Origin: Pseudomonadota bacterium
Lineage (GTDB): Bacteria; Desulfobacterota; Desulfobulbia; Desulfobulbales; SURF-16
Direction of reading: 5' to 3'
Assembly (NCBI GenBank): GCA_018816555.1
Contig: JAHIVT010000138.1
Span: 35,388-99,387 of the forward strand
DNA length: 64,000 nt
Both the position numbers and the translations under genes were made by a program. Of the stretch, positions 19,567-32,700 are shown piece by piece (the first letter of the stretch is position 1; every line of letters starts with the position of its first letter). The notes beneath the pieces are model-generated. The model ran no database searches and had not been told where the DNA came from. It worked only from the letters and a program-made list of their open reading frames with translations.

Positions 19567-19596
19567 GTGTTACCATCTGAAAACAGATGGTAACAC
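19567..19596 (-). terminator. groESL terminator hairpin
   Basis: GTGTTACCATCTG AAAA CAGATGGTAACAC just downstream of groEL. Confidence 0.8.
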
Positions 19597-19675
19597 TCAA
19601 AAAAAACAAGACAATGTGGAGAACCATGTATATGGTAAATTTTCTTCACATTGTCAATAAAAAATGAACAGCGGA

Positions 19676-21412
<1,737 letters not shown>

Positions 21413-21453
21413 TTAATTATCAACAGGTAAGTCGTGGTAAATGCAAAACGGTT

Positions 21454-21744
21454 TTATTTCTCAATCACGCCAAGGATATCATCCTCACGCATGATCAGAT
21501 GGTCGACGCCTTCAACTTTTATGTCAGTTCCGCCATATTTGCTGAACAGGACGAAGTCGCCTTTTTTCACTTCCAGGGCTACTCGCTCGCCTTTGTCATT
21601 CAGTTTACCAGAACCGACAGCAATTACTTCGCCTTCCACCGGTTTTTCCTTGGCGCTGTCAGGAATGATAATACCTCCGGCAGTTTTTGTTTCACTCTCA
21701 AGTCTTTTGACCAGAATACGATCATTCAATGGACGAATTTTCAT
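21454..21744 (-). CDS. groES: Co-chaperonin GroES
   Basis: [35 protein letters not shown]. Confidence 0.98.
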   Translation of the reverse strand: MKIRPLNDRILVKRLESETKTAGGIIIPDSAKEKPVEGEVIAVGSGKLNDKGERVALEVKKGDFVLFSKYGGTDIKVEGVDHLIMREDDILGVIEK

Positions 21745-21905
21745 CTAAAACCTCCGTGCTAAATAGATTGATTTAAAATTTTTGATAACCCGGGAAAAAA
21801 GCTCCGGTCATACATCTGGCAACTGCAGGTATGCCGGATATCGTCAAGCCGCAACCTGATAAAGTCCTGCTGTAAAATGAAAGGACCGGTAAGGACTTCT
21901 ACGAA

Positions 21906-21956
21906 AACTAGGAAATCGGACCTGGTATTGGGCCAATTTCCTAGTTGGGCAAACAA
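21906..21956. terminator. Inverted repeat downstream of ilvE, upstream of groES
   Basis: AACTAGGAAAT ... ATTTCCTAGTT, 11-bp perfect stem. Confidence 0.55.
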
Positions 21957-22000
21957 TAGTGACGGGTATTTCAAAAATCAAGAGAGGGGGAGAAAAAAAA

Positions 22001-23068
22001 TTACAGCTTTACAACCCAGCCATGGGATTCTGGTTGCCGCCCGTGTTGGATGTCCTGCAGTTCCGTGAAAAGCCGCTGGGCAATGTCGCCGGTCTTGCCG
22101 TTATTTACCGAACAGGTGTTGCCCTTGTAAAAAAGGGAGCCGACCGGTGAAATGACAGCAGCGGTGCCCGTGCCAAAGACTTCGTGCAGCTGTCCGTTTG
22201 CGCTGGCGGTAAAAACTTCGTCAATGGTGATGGGGCGTTCCACAACATGACGGCCCCAGTCGTTGAGAAGCTGTATAACCGAATCCCTGGTGATGCCGGC
22301 GAGAATGCTGCCGCCGAGAGGCGGGGTGATGATCTCGTCACCAATGACAAAAAAGATGTTCATGGTGCCGACTTCTTCGATATATTTCCGGTGGACCGCG
22401 TCCAGCCAGAGGACCTGGGTGAAACCCTGCTCCTGGGCCTCGACCGCCGCCGTGATGCTTGCCGCGTAATTGCCGGCGGTTTTTGCCGTGCCGACTCCCC
22501 CCGGCACCGCCCTGACGTATTTGTCGGTTACAAAAATCTTTACCGGGTTAAACCCTTCGGGGTAATATGCACCCACCGGTGTCAGGATGATAAAAAAGAG
22601 GTATTTTTTTGCGGGACGAACGCCAAGCCCCGCCTCCGTGGCAATCATGGTGGGACGGATATAGAGCGAGGCGCCCCTGGCATCCGGGACCCAGTCCTGT
22701 TCGGTTTGCAATAAGGTTTGCAGGCAGTCAAATACCTCGTCAACATCAAAGGTCGGCATGCACATGCGGGTGGCTGACATATTCATGCGGCCCAGGTTGT
22801 CCTTGGGGCGGAAAAGAAAAATATCATTGTCAGCACCCCGGTAGGCCTTGAGCCCCTCAAAGATCGCCTGGCCGTAATGGAAGACCATGGCGGCGGGATC
22901 GAAGGAGAAATTCTGGTAGCGGGTAATCCTGGCATCATGCCATCCCGGTCCCTTGTCATACTCCATGACAAACATATGATCGGTAAACAGGGAGCCAAAG
23001 CCCAGAGATTCCCCTTGGGGCTTTGGCTTGAGCTGGGCTTCGGGCACTGTTTCAATTGAAATTTTCAT
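22001..23068 (-). CDS. ilvE: Branched-chain amino acid aminotransferase
   Basis: YGQAIFEGLKAYRG, GTAKTAGNYAASI, EVGTMNIFFVIGDEIITPPLGGSILAGITRDSV; start at MKISIETVPE. Confidence 0.92.
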   Translation of the reverse strand: MKISIETVPEAQLKPKPQGESLGFGSLFTDHMFVMEYDKGPGWHDARITRYQNFSFDPAAMVFHYGQAIFEGLKAYRGADNDIFLFRPKDNLGRMNMSATRMCMPTFDVDEVFDCLQTLLQTEQDWVPDARGASLYIRPTMIATEAGLGVRPAKKYLFFIILTPVGAYYPEGFNPVKIFVTDKYVRAVPGGVGTAKTAGNYAASITAAVEAQEQGFTQVLWLDAVHRKYIEEVGTMNIFFVIGDEIITPPLGGSILAGITRDSVIQLLNDWGRHVVERPITIDEVFTASANGQLHEVFGTGTAAVISPVGSLFYKGNTCSVNNGKTGDIAQRLFTELQDIQHGRQPESHGWVVKL

Positions 23069-23441
23069 AAAAAACTCCTGAGGAAAGACGGAAATCTTTG
23101 TGGCGGGGAGCAATGACAAATCTGCCGTCCCTGAAGATTGATGGCTTCGTAATTATGCCCCTTGATGGTGGAAAGTCCCGGTAGGCGAATTCCCATGACG
23201 ATAAAACAGGAATTTTATGCACTGTAAGGCTGTGGAAAGGGTTTTCACGAGACAATCAATATTCCTCTGCACAAAAAAAATGTTCTAATAGAAATGTCTA
23301 TTATATTGAATATAATATATAGTACAGCGTTATTTGAGCATCAATTTACTTGCGCAAATCATAGCAAAAGATCTTTTAATATAGCTGATTCTCTCAGCCT
23401 TTGAAACAACTTATTTTCATATTTCCGGACAAGAATGACAC

Positions 23442-24569
23442 ATGAAAAAGCTGCAACCGAGTCCCATAGTTCTGCTTTATTTCCTCTGCCTGTTGCTTCT
23501 GGCTACGTATCTTCTGGGCGTACTTCTGTGGCCGTTTGTTGCAATTATCATTCTTTCTTACCTGCTGGCCACGATTTTTGATCCGATTTATCTTTTTCTC
23601 AACAGGAAACTTTCCGCGGAGTTTTCCTCGCTCGTTACCTGTGCACTGATTGTGCTGCTCATATTCGTGCCGATTATCTTTTTAGTCGGTTCCCTGTCAA
23701 CTGAGGCCTATGCTCTCTTTCAAATGACAAAAGGGACCAACTGGCCAGTAAAATTCAGCGAATTTATTGAAGGGAATGCTTTTCTGGGCAGGTTCAAGGA
23801 GCTGCTGGAGGGATACGGCATACATCTTGAGCTGGCGCAGTTCGGCAATGAACTGTCGAAGTTCGGCGGCATGATCGCGTTTTTTGTTTATAACCAGGCC
23901 AGTTCCTGGGCGGCCAACATTCTCCAGTTTATTTTTCATTTTTTTATGATGGTTCTCATCATTTTTTTTCTGCTCATCGACAGGGCGCAGTTGGTGAATT
24001 ATATCATGCGGCTCTCTCCCCTGCCTGATGAGCATGAGAAACGGCTGATCAGCAAGTTTGAAGAGATCAGTCGGGCCATTCTGATCGGCAACGGCATATG
24101 TGGCCTGGTTCAAGGTGTTGTGGGCGGAGTGGTCTTAGGGTTTTGGGGATTCTCTTCACCGATTATCTGGGGTGTGGCCATGGCAGTGCTCGCCTTTCTG
24201 CCTATTGTCGGCATCGGCCTTATCCTGTTGCCGGCCGCCCTCATCCTTCTGCTGCAGGGCAATGTGACGCAAGGGCTTTCCATGGTGATATTTTATATGG
24301 TGCTTTCTTTTAGCGTGGAGTACCTGCTGAAGCCGAAGATTGTGGGAGTGACGGTGAAAATGCACACCCTGCTCGTCTTTTTATCCATCATCGGCGGCCT
24401 GCAGGTGTTCGGGGTTATGGGCATTATCTATGGACCGCTTATCGTCACAGGATTTCTGACCCTGGCCGATATCTATATAATGAATTATGATCAATGTGTG
24501 AAAAGTACCTCATATTTGACGGAGAGAAGCTCCCGGTCCGATCGGTCGGAGGATGATAAGATTCGCTAA
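23442..24569 (+). CDS. AI-2E family transporter (PerM/YdiK-like permease)
   Basis: 375 aa multi-TM; C-terminal VFGVMGIIYGPLIVTGFLTL motif. Confidence 0.85.
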   Translation: MKKLQPSPIVLLYFLCLLLLATYLLGVLLWPFVAIIILSYLLATIFDPIYLFLNRKLSAEFSSLVTCALIVLLIFVPIIFLVGSLSTEAYALFQMTKGTNWPVKFSEFIEGNAFLGRFKELLEGYGIHLELAQFGNELSKFGGMIAFFVYNQASSWAANILQFIFHFFMMVLIIFFLLIDRAQLVNYIMRLSPLPDEHEKRLISKFEEISRAILIGNGICGLVQGVVGGVVLGFWGFSSPIIWGVAMAVLAFLPIVGIGLILLPAALILLLQGNVTQGLSMVIFYMVLSFSVEYLLKPKIVGVTVKMHTLLVFLSIIGGLQVFGVMGIIYGPLIVTGFLTLADIYIMNYDQCVKSTSYLTERSSRSDRSEDDKIR

Positions 24570-24741
24570 GCCGTTGTAAAAAATAACAGTATCATCGCAA
24601 TACTGTAAACGCTATAAGGGGCCGTAAAGAAATGGCTGGAGATGTAATGGTTATTTCGTAGCGGCCTCTCAAGCTGCATCATCTGGCCAGCTTCAAAAGC
24701 TTTTTCATTATTAAGCAGTATGCCTGAGGAAGAATCCTCCT

Positions 24742-27700
24742 ATGAGCTGCAAGCCGATTGACCAGAAATTATATGCGGACCAGGTAGATCAGCTTTATGC
24801 GGGTTTGAAAGCGAGTATGCTGGCCAACCTGCTCAATTCGCTTATTCTTGCCGTCGTTCTTCTCGATGTCAGTTCCCCATTTTCCCTGCTGCTCTGGGTT
24901 GCCGCGGTTGTTGCCATCTCACTCGCTCGGTGTGTTCTGTACAAAATCTATCAGCGTTCCGCCCAGGATCGAGTCATTCAAGCACCCAAGTGGGGTGTGC
25001 TGTTCAATGCCGGTCTGATGATCTCCGGCATTGTCTGGGGATTTGCCGGCATGTATTTTTTCCCGCCCCATTCAACTCCCCATCAGATTTTTATCGCCTT
25101 TGTCCTGGGCGGCATGGTTGCCGGGGCCTCGGCCTCGACCTCGGCCGTAAAAAACGTTTATTTCCTCTACCTCTTTCCCGTAATTCTTCCTCTCACCTGC
25201 AAATTTTTTCTGGTGGGCGATGAGATCCACACGGCCATGGGCATTATGCTGCTGGTGTACATCCTCGGCTGCGTGCTCCTCTACAGGGAGGTCTTCCGCA
25301 TCATCCGCAACTCCTTGCTGGTTGGTTACGAGAATGAGAAGGAAATCAGGGAGCGGCGCAAGGCGGAGAGCGAACTCAAAAAACATCAGGAGAAGCTTGA
25401 AAGCATTGTGGAGGTGCGGACCCTTGAACTGAAGAACAAGAATACCCAGCTTAATGAGGAAATTGCCGAACGTCGCAAAGCTGAAAAACAACTGCGTCTC
25501 GAAATGGACAAGCTTGAGATTGTTACCGAGAACATCGGCGTTGGGCTCTGTATTATCAGCAGAGATTACCGCATCCTCTGGGCCAATAAGATTCTTACGG
25601 CTATGTTTGGTAATGTGACGGGCGGGTGCTGTTACAAAACATTTAACGGCCAGGAGGATGTCTGCTCTTTTTGCGGGGTGAAAGAGATTTTCGGCACAGG
25701 CGTGGAGGTGGTGCGCACAGAAGCGGTGGGCCGAGACAAGGACGGCAATCCGGTCCACTCGGAGATTATTGCCACTCCCCTGTACGATGATCAGGGCAAC
25801 ATTACCTCGGCCCTTGAGGTTGTGCTGCCGGTCACTGAAAGCAGACGGCGGGAAAAAATTCTCAGCGAGCTTCTCGGCTTGTCGAAAATTCTCAGCAGCA
25901 CCACGGATCTTCAGACCATTTACCGTCAGGTAATCAGCCTGGCGCAGGGGCTTCTGCGCTTTGATTTCTCCACAGTATTGATTCTGACCCAGGAAAAGAA
26001 TGCTCTGGTTCCGACGGATACCATAGGCTTTTCTCAGTCAGCGATCGGCACTGTCCTGGAACTCAGGGAACTGGGATTGGCAACCTATGTGGTGCAGGAA
26101 AAGAAGCCGGGGGCAGTGGTCGATTTCAAAACGGAGAAGCGCTTTGCCGTGCCGTCTTTCATAAAGAAGTACACGATATCTTCTGCTCTGAGCGTGCCCA
26201 TGATGATCGGCGATGAGGTGTTCGGTGTATTGATCGGTCATACCCTGCAGCAGAGAAAATTTACCGATGCTGAGGTGTCACTCTATCAGACCATGGCTAA
26301 TCAGGCCGCGGTGGCCATTAAAAACGCTATGCATCTGCACTCGCTTGCCGCCTCGGAAAGAAAATTCCGTAGCCTTTTTGACAGCACCCATGACGCCATT
26401 ATGATTTATGACCTGGAGGGCGGCCTGATCGGGGTGAACAAGGTTACCTGTGATCGCCTGGGGTATTCCCGCGCGGAACTGTTACAGATGAAACCCGGCC
26501 AGTTTGTCGCGCCGCAGTATGCCGCGCTGGTCCCGGAGCGGATGCAGAAATTAAAAGAGGTAGAGAAGGCAATTTTCGAGACCGCCCATGTCAGCAAAGA
26601 CGGCTCTGTTGTGCCCATCGAGCTGAGCCTCCAACGCATTGAATATGAGAACCGGCCGGCGCTGCTGGGAGTGGCCCGGGATATTTCCCAGCGGAAAAAG
26701 CGGGAAGAGGAACGATTGCGCACCCAGAAGCTTGAGTCAGTCGGCGTTCTTGCCGGAGGAATCGCCCATGACTTCAATAATCTGCTCACCGGTATTCTCG
26801 GCAATATCAGCCTGGCCAAACTATCCGCCGAGGCGGACGGAGCGATCCAGAAGTCACTTGTTGATACGGAAAAAGCGGCCTTACGGGCCCGGGATCTCAC
26901 CCAGCAGTTGCTGACCTTTTCTAAAGGGGGCGCGCCCTTGAAAAGCCCCTCATCCATCGTTGACATTATCAGGGATTCATCAAGTTTTGCCATACGCGGC
27001 TCCCGCTCCGTCTGTGCCTATGATTTTGCCGAGAACCTGTGGTTCATCAATGCCGACAGGGGGCAGATGGCCCAGGTTTTTCAGAATCTTGTCATTAATG
27101 CCTCGCAGTCCATGCCGGCAGGCGGGGTGATAGAGATCCGGGGGGGCAATGTTGAGCTGCAGAAGGGTGACGTGCCACAGCTGGCGGCAGGGAAATATGT
27201 TGAAATAGCGGTGCAGGACCATGGGACCGGCATCGCGAAAATGCACAAAGAAAAGATATTTGATCCCTATTTTTCCACCAAACAGACCGGCAGCGGCCTG
27301 GGGCTTGCCGTGGTCTATTCAATCGTAAAAAACCATGACGGGCACATCAGTTTGCAGTCGGAAACCGGGCAGGGGACAACGTTCACCCTGTTTCTCCCCG
27401 CTATTCTCCCTGAAAAACAAGAGGAAGAGCCGGTTGATGACAAGGTATTTGCCGGCCGGGGCAAAGTGCTGTTCATGGATGATGAAGAACTCATCCGGGA
27501 TGTTGCGGCGCAGATTCTGCTGAAATTAGGCTTTGAACCTCATCTCGCCGGTGATGGCAGCGAAGCGCTCGATCTGTATATAAAAGCCTGGAAAGAGGGG
27601 GAACCCTTTGCTGTCGTGATTATGGATCTGACGATTCCGGGGGGGATGGGTGGCCGGGAGGCCATGGAAAAACTGCTGGCAATCGACCCTGCTGTCAAGG

Positions 27701-27840
27701 CCATTGTCTCAAGTGGCTATGCCAATGATCCCATCATGGCAAATTATGCACAATTCGGCTTTAAAGGGGTTGTGCCCAAACCATTTACCGTTCCGCAGCT
27801 GAGCAGGGTTCTCCATCAGGTGCTGGGCATTTCTGTCTGA
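24742..27840 (+). CDS. Membrane PAS-GAF-PAS hybrid sensor histidine kinase with receiver domain
   Basis: N-terminal TMs, GGIAHDFNNLLTGILGN H-box, N/G boxes, receiver (VLFMDDEELIRD...VVIMDLTIPGGMGG). Confidence 0.88.
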   Translation: MSCKPIDQKLYADQVDQLYAGLKASMLANLLNSLILAVVLLDVSSPFSLLLWVAAVVAISLARCVLYKIYQRSAQDRVIQAPKWGVLFNAGLMISGIVWGFAGMYFFPPHSTPHQIFIAFVLGGMVAGASASTSAVKNVYFLYLFPVILPLTCKFFLVGDEIHTAMGIMLLVYILGCVLLYREVFRIIRNSLLVGYENEKEIRERRKAESELKKHQEKLESIVEVRTLELKNKNTQLNEEIAERRKAEKQLRLEMDKLEIVTENIGVGLCIISRDYRILWANKILTAMFGNVTGGCCYKTFNGQEDVCSFCGVKEIFGTGVEVVRTEAVGRDKDGNPVHSEIIATPLYDDQGNITSALEVVLPVTESRRREKILSELLGLSKILSSTTDLQTIYRQVISLAQGLLRFDFSTVLILTQEKNALVPTDTIGFSQSAIGTVLELRELGLATYVVQEKKPGAVVDFKTEKRFAVPSFIKKYTISSALSVPMMIGDEVFGVLIGHTLQQRKFTDAEVSLYQTMANQAAVAIKNAMHLHSLAASERKFRSLFDSTHDAIMIYDLEGGLIGVNKVTCDRLGYSRAELLQMKPGQFVAPQYAALVPERMQKLKEVEKAIFETAHVSKDGSVVPIELSLQRIEYENRPALLGVARDISQRKKREEERLRTQKLESVGVLAGGIAHDFNNLLTGILGNISLAKLSAEADGAIQKSLVDTEKAALRARDLTQQLLTFSKGGAPLKSPSSIVDIIRDSSSFAIRGSRSVCAYDFAENLWFINADRGQMAQVFQNLVINASQSMPAGGVIEIRGGNVELQKGDVPQLAAGKYVEIAVQDHGTGIAKMHKEKIFDPYFSTKQTGSGLGLAVVYSIVKNHDGHISLQSETGQGTTFTLFLPAILPEKQEEEPVDDKVFAGRGKVLFMDDEELIRDVAAQILLKLGFEPHLAGDGSEALDLYIKAWKEGEPFAVVIMDLTIPGGMGGREAMEKLLAIDPAVKAIVSSGYANDPIMANYAQFGFKGVVPKPFTVPQLSRVLHQVLGISV

Positions 27841-27878
27841 ACAAGTCCGTGTTGCCGTGACAGTCCGCCGGCGCATTG

Positions 27879-28301
27879 TTATTCATCGCTCCGGTGGCCT
27901 CCTCTGGTCTGCTTGGTGAGACTGCGACGTTTCTTCGTTTCGAGACGGCGCTTTTTTGCCGCCATCGTCGGCCTGGTCGGGCGTCTGGCCTTTTTTTTCA
28001 TGGTAGCCAGGCGGATCAGCCTGGCCAGTCTCTGCAAAGCCTCATCCCTGTTTCTCATCTGGCTGCGGAATTCCTGGGCCTCGATGGTCAGAATGCCGTC
28101 CTTGCTTAAGCGGGAACCGGCCAACAGGCACAGGCGGTTTTTGATCTCCACCGATAATGATGGTGAGTTCTGCACATCGAAGCGCAACTGGACGGCGGTG
28201 GCCGAGCGGTTGACGTGCTGGCCGCCTGGACCGGATGCGCGGATAAAGGAAAAATGGATTTCCCGCATGGGGATGACCAGGGTGTCGGTGATGAAAAGCA
28301 T
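27879..28301 (-). CDS. arfB: Peptide chain release factor-like ribosome rescue protein ArfB
   Basis: RASGPGGQHVNRSATAVQLRFDV GGQ motif and basic C-terminal tail. Confidence 0.88.
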   Translation of the reverse strand: MLFITDTLVIPMREIHFSFIRASGPGGQHVNRSATAVQLRFDVQNSPSLSVEIKNRLCLLAGSRLSKDGILTIEAQEFRSQMRNRDEALQRLARLIRLATMKKKARRPTRPTMAAKKRRLETKKRRSLTKQTRGGHRSDE

Positions 28302-28355
28302 GTGATCCCTCTGTTGCAGCCGGGGTAGCCTACCGTATCACAAAATATCAATGCG

Positions 28356-28622
28356 TTAACAGTAATAGCGGCCCTTCAGCGGGCAGGAGTCGAGTTCAGC
28401 GCATGCATCACAGACAGCATACCGCACCTGGTCCTCGGCTCCCCAGAGTCCTTCAGAGGTTAACGCGCATTTGCGGCTGCATTCATTACAGGATACCGGC
28501 TCCCCGTCACGGATTTTCTGCCAGCCGGCCTTGAGCAGGGCCTCGGCTGACTTCATATTGCAGTTGCCGCAGAGATGATAAAACAATGTCTCGCTATCTG
28601 TTTTCAGTTTCCAGGTCGGCAA
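28356..28622 (-). CDS. Small Cys-rich putative zinc-binding protein
   Basis: 88 aa with several Cys pairs (CGNC, CNEC, CDAC). Confidence 0.55.
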   Translation of the reverse strand: MPTWKLKTDSETLFYHLCGNCNMKSAEALLKAGWQKIRDGEPVSCNECSRKCALTSEGLWGAEDQVRYAVCDACAELDSCPLKGRYYC

Positions 28623-28662
28623 TGAGAGATCCTTGACAATTGATCAGAAAGTTCATGTATCC

Positions 28663-28698
28663 CAGGGATCACAGAGAAAAAAATCTCCGTGATCCCTG
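28663..28698. terminator. Stem-loop
   Basis: CAGGGATCACAGAGA / TCTCCGTGATCCCTG. Confidence 0.5.
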
Positions 28699-28745
28699 AA
28701 AAAAATGACCGCTTTCTTATCTATTACAGGGGATAACTCTGAAAA

Positions 28746-29108
28746 TCAACCGCAAGATGAGCAGGAACCGCCGCAGCTCCCCTCGGCTTTCGGCAGAGGG
28801 TTGGCAGACTGCACGGAAAAGCCGCCTTGGCCTCCGCAACCGCAGCCGGAACTCTTTTGCTCAATAAAATCCACCGTAACCGAGCCAAGCTGCGCCAGCA
28901 GACCTTGGTCGATGATCAGTTCCACCTCACCTTTGACGATGGAGGTGTCGGCGGACTTTTTCTCATCCAGAGACAGCACCAGGGACTGGCCGCTGCAGCT
29001 GTTCATGGCCGCCACCCGCACCGAGGAATTGAGATTGTTCTGGTCAAGGTATTGTTTCAGTTTTTCGTTTGCCAATTGGGTCATTTCAAGCATTGTTTGG
29101 GTCTCCAT
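28746..29108 (-). CDS. HesB/IscA-like protein with Cys/Gly-rich C-terminus
   Basis: VRVAAMNSCSGQSLVLSLDEKK and C-terminal SGCGCGG...CGGSCSSCG. Confidence 0.6.
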   Translation of the reverse strand: METQTMLEMTQLANEKLKQYLDQNNLNSSVRVAAMNSCSGQSLVLSLDEKKSADTSIVKGEVELIIDQGLLAQLGSVTVDFIEQKSSGCGCGGQGGFSVQSANPLPKAEGSCGGSCSSCG

Positions 29109-29171
29109 TAAATAAAAGAGTTAGGTCATTAGGTGATTAGTCTGTAATCCGTAGTCTAAATAGCTGTCCAC

Positions 29172-29777
29172 CTACAGACTATCCACCTCTTGCAGGGCCT
29201 TTTCGCATTTGGACTGCACCAGTTGGGCAATGGTTGTTCTGGAAAAATCTCCGTTTTTGAACATTTCCCGGGAGGCGTTGATCAGCCCGGTGCGCAGTTT
29301 CCTCTCTCTTGCCGTCTCTGCCGCCTGGGCGAGTCTTCCCCGCAGACTCTCACCCGGGATTTTTTCGGCAAGGCCCAGGGGGCCGAGCTGCTCAACCTGT
29401 TTGGTAAAGGCGGTGATGATTTTGACGAAGTTCGGGCCTTCGGCGGCAGAGGCCCATTCGATGAGAAAACGTTCTTTGCTGACGCCGAGTCGCGCCAGAA
29501 TTTCATGGACCAGGGCGGCGCTGACCAGGGCGTGGTAATTGCCGTCCTGGTAATGGCATTCACCGGGATGGCAGCCGCCGACAAAGACCCCGTCGGCCCC
29601 GCTGGCCAAGGCCTCAAGCGGGAAAGACGGGTCAAGCCGGCCGGTACACATGATGCGGATGACGCGCAGGTTGGGGGGATACTGATAACGGCCCACCCCT
29701 GCAGAATCAGCCGCCGTATAACAGCACCAGTTGCAGAGAAAGCCAAGGATTTTGGGATGATAAAGTTCGTTTGTCAT
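29172..29777 (-). CDS. MvhD/FrhD-like hydrogenase iron-sulfur (delta) subunit with extended C-terminus
   Basis: CNWCCYTAADSAGVGRYQYPPNLRVIRIMCTGRLDP, GGCHPGECHYQDGN; start at MTNELYHPK. Confidence 0.88.
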   Translation of the reverse strand: MTNELYHPKILGFLCNWCCYTAADSAGVGRYQYPPNLRVIRIMCTGRLDPSFPLEALASGADGVFVGGCHPGECHYQDGNYHALVSAALVHEILARLGVSKERFLIEWASAAEGPNFVKIITAFTKQVEQLGPLGLAEKIPGESLRGRLAQAAETARERKLRTGLINASREMFKNGDFSRTTIAQLVQSKCEKALQEVDSL

Positions 29778-29778
29778 G

Positions 29779-32700
29779 TTATGCTCCTTCAGCAAAAGCA
29801 TGGATCTGCGAGCGGATGCCTTCCAGGGTAAAGCGGCCCATATCAATGGCCATGGTCGGACAGCGCGCCGCACAGACGCCGCAGCCCTTGCAGGATGCCT
29901 TCAGGGTTCTGGCCTTGCGCAGCTTGCCTTCTTTATATATTTCAATGGCCTTGTACGGGCAGAACGCCTGGCAGGCGCCGCAGCCGATGCAGAGTTCCGG
30001 GTCAACCTGGGACACAATGGGCTCCGGGACGATGCTTCCCCTGGCCAGGGGCTGGCAGGCGCGGCCTGCTGCCGCCTGGGCCTGGGCAATGGTCTCATCC
30101 ATGGTTTTCGGTGCGTGGGCCAGGCCGCAGACATAGACACCGTCCACCGACAGGTCCACCGGCCGCAGTTTGACATGGGCCTCAAGAAAAAAATTCTCCG
30201 CCGTAACCGGCACCTTGAGCATCCTGGCCAGGGCGGATGGGTCTTCCGGCACAATGCCCACGGAGAGAACCACCAGGTCGGCGGCCAGTTCCACCTCTTC
30301 ACCCAGCAGAGAATCATAGGCTTTGATGGAAATCCTGCTGTTTTTTGTCGCATCTTTGCCGGCGACCGGTGGGTTTTCCGGGGTGTAGCGGATAAAGATC
30401 ACCCCCTGCTCCCGGGCCTTGCGGTAGAGATCTTCCTGAAAGCCGTAGGCGCGCATGTCGCGGTAGAAAATGGTGATGGCAAGACTAGGCTGCAGGGCCT
30501 TGAGGCGCAAGGCGTTTTTCAGGGCCTGGCCGCAACAGACCCGGCTGCAGTAAGCCAGATCCTCGCCGCGGGAGCCGACGCACTGGATCATCACCACCTG
30601 TTTGATCTGTTTTGACAGGGGGCGGGACGCGGCAAGGCGCTTCTCCAGCTCAAGCTGGGTCATGACCCGCTCGGATTGGTTGTACAGATACTGGCTCGGC
30701 TGGTATGGGCGGCCGCCGGTGGCCAGGATAATGATGCCGTGGTTCACCACTTCGCTGCCGTGACCCGTATCAATGGCGGAGGTAAAGTTGCCAACATAGC
30801 CCGAGGTGCTGGCAAGCGTTGCATCGGTGTAGGTGGTGATTAGTCGATGTTGGCGCACCTTCCGCACCAGCTCGGTTATCATCTGCCGGGGGCTGTTGCC
30901 GAACCTGTCTGCCGTGAGCAGCAGGCTGCGGCCGCCGAGTTCTTTGCCCTTTTCCACCAGGGTGCAGGCAAAGCCCTGATCCGCCACGCTAAGAGCCGCT
31001 GTGAGGCCGGCCAGGCCGCCGCCCACCACCAGGGCCGAGGGAGTCACCGGCAGCAGCTGCTCGGCCAGGGGCACCAGGTGGGCCGCCTTGGCCACGGCCA
31101 TGCGCACCAGGTCCCGGGCCTTGCTGGTTGCCTCCTCGGGTTCATGCATATGGACCCAGGAGCACTGGTCGCGGATGTTGGCCATCTCAAACAGGGAGCG
31201 GTTCAGGCCCGCCTCCCGCATGGTGGCCTGGAAGAGGGGTTCATGGGTGCGTGGGGTGCAGGCGGAGACCACCACCCGATTCAAGCGATGTTCTTTTATG
31301 ATATCCGTCAGATGCTTCTGGGTGTCCTGGGAGCAGGAATAGAGATTGTCGGTGGCAAAGACCACGTTGGGCAGGGTGCGGGCGTAATCACGCACATTGC
31401 GCACATCGACAACGCCCGCGATATTGATGCCGCAGTGACAGACGAAAACGCCGATGCGCGGCTCTTCTTCTGTAACGTCTCTTTCCGCAGGATACTGGGC
31501 ATGGACGATTTCCGTCCCTCGCGCGCTCGTCAGTAAACTGGAGCAGAGGGCGGCCGCCCCGCTGGCCTGGGTGACGCTGTCCGGAATGTCTTTGGGCCCC
31601 TGGAAGGCGCCGATGACATAGATACCGGGCCTTGAGGTTGCCAGGGGGGCATTGAGCCCGGTTGCGGCAAATTGATACTCGTTGAGATCAATACCCGTTA
31701 CCTGGGCAATCAGCTCGGCGTCATCCGGTGATTCAAGGCCTTGGGAAAGCACCACCATATCGAAATACTCATAATGGTGCTCGCCGTCCTCTGTGGCGTA
31801 GGTGAGCAGGAGACGTCCGTCAAAAACGTCTTCCACCCGGGGCGGTCTGGCGTAGATGATGCGGAGGTTGTTTTCCGAAATTGCCCGCTCCCGGGCCGCA
31901 TCAAAACCCTTGCCGTGGGTGCGCACATCCATATAGAACAGGGTGATTTCCGCCTCCGGGTCATGTTCCCTGGCCAGCGATGCCTGTTTGATGGCATACA
32001 TGCAGCAGACCGATGAGCAGTAGTCGTTGCCGCAGGTGTGGTCCCGGGAGCCGATGCACTGCAGGAAAGCGATTTTTTTTGGATGTTTTTCATCGGACGG
32101 ACGGACGATTTCGCCATTGGTCGGGCCGCTGGCGCACATCAGCCGTTCATGTTCAAAGGCAGTGAGGACATCGCTGAATTTACCCCAGCCATAGCGCTGC
32201 AGCACCTCGTTTTTGATTCGTCCGAAGCCAGGGGCCAGCACCACGGCGCCCACCGGCAGCTCCACCACCTCTTCCTGCTGGTCAAAGCGGATGGCTTTGG
32301 CCTGGCAGGCCACGGCGCACAGACCGCATGTCTCAAAATTGAGGCGCAGGCAGGCCTTGGGGTCAATATGGTAACTGGTGGGCACCGCCTGGGAGTAATC
32401 GATGTGGGCGGCATGGGTGCTGGAAAGTCTTTCGTTGTAGTCGTCGCTGATCAGCTTCAGGCAGTACAGGGTACACTGGCCGCAGCCGGTACAGACCTCC
32501 TCGTCAATATACCGGGGGCGTTTTTTTATTGTTGCCGTGAAATTGCCGGGCGTGCCTGCCACCTTGAGCAGCTCGGCATTGGTGATGATGTCGATATTGG
32601 GATTGCGGCCGACTTCCACCAGCTTGGGGGCCAGGATGCAGAGTGAGCAGTCATTGGTGGGGAAAGTTTTGTCAAGCCGGGCCATGACACCGCCGATGGA

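Noticed and set aside
21745-21905. CIRCE or sigma32 promoter upstream of groES
   Set aside because: No convincing CIRCE inverted repeat or heat-shock -35/-10 motif could be identified by eye.
30847-31536. 229-aa ORF on + strand
   Set aside because: Antisense to hdrA; His/Gly/Gln-rich composition typical of shadow frames.
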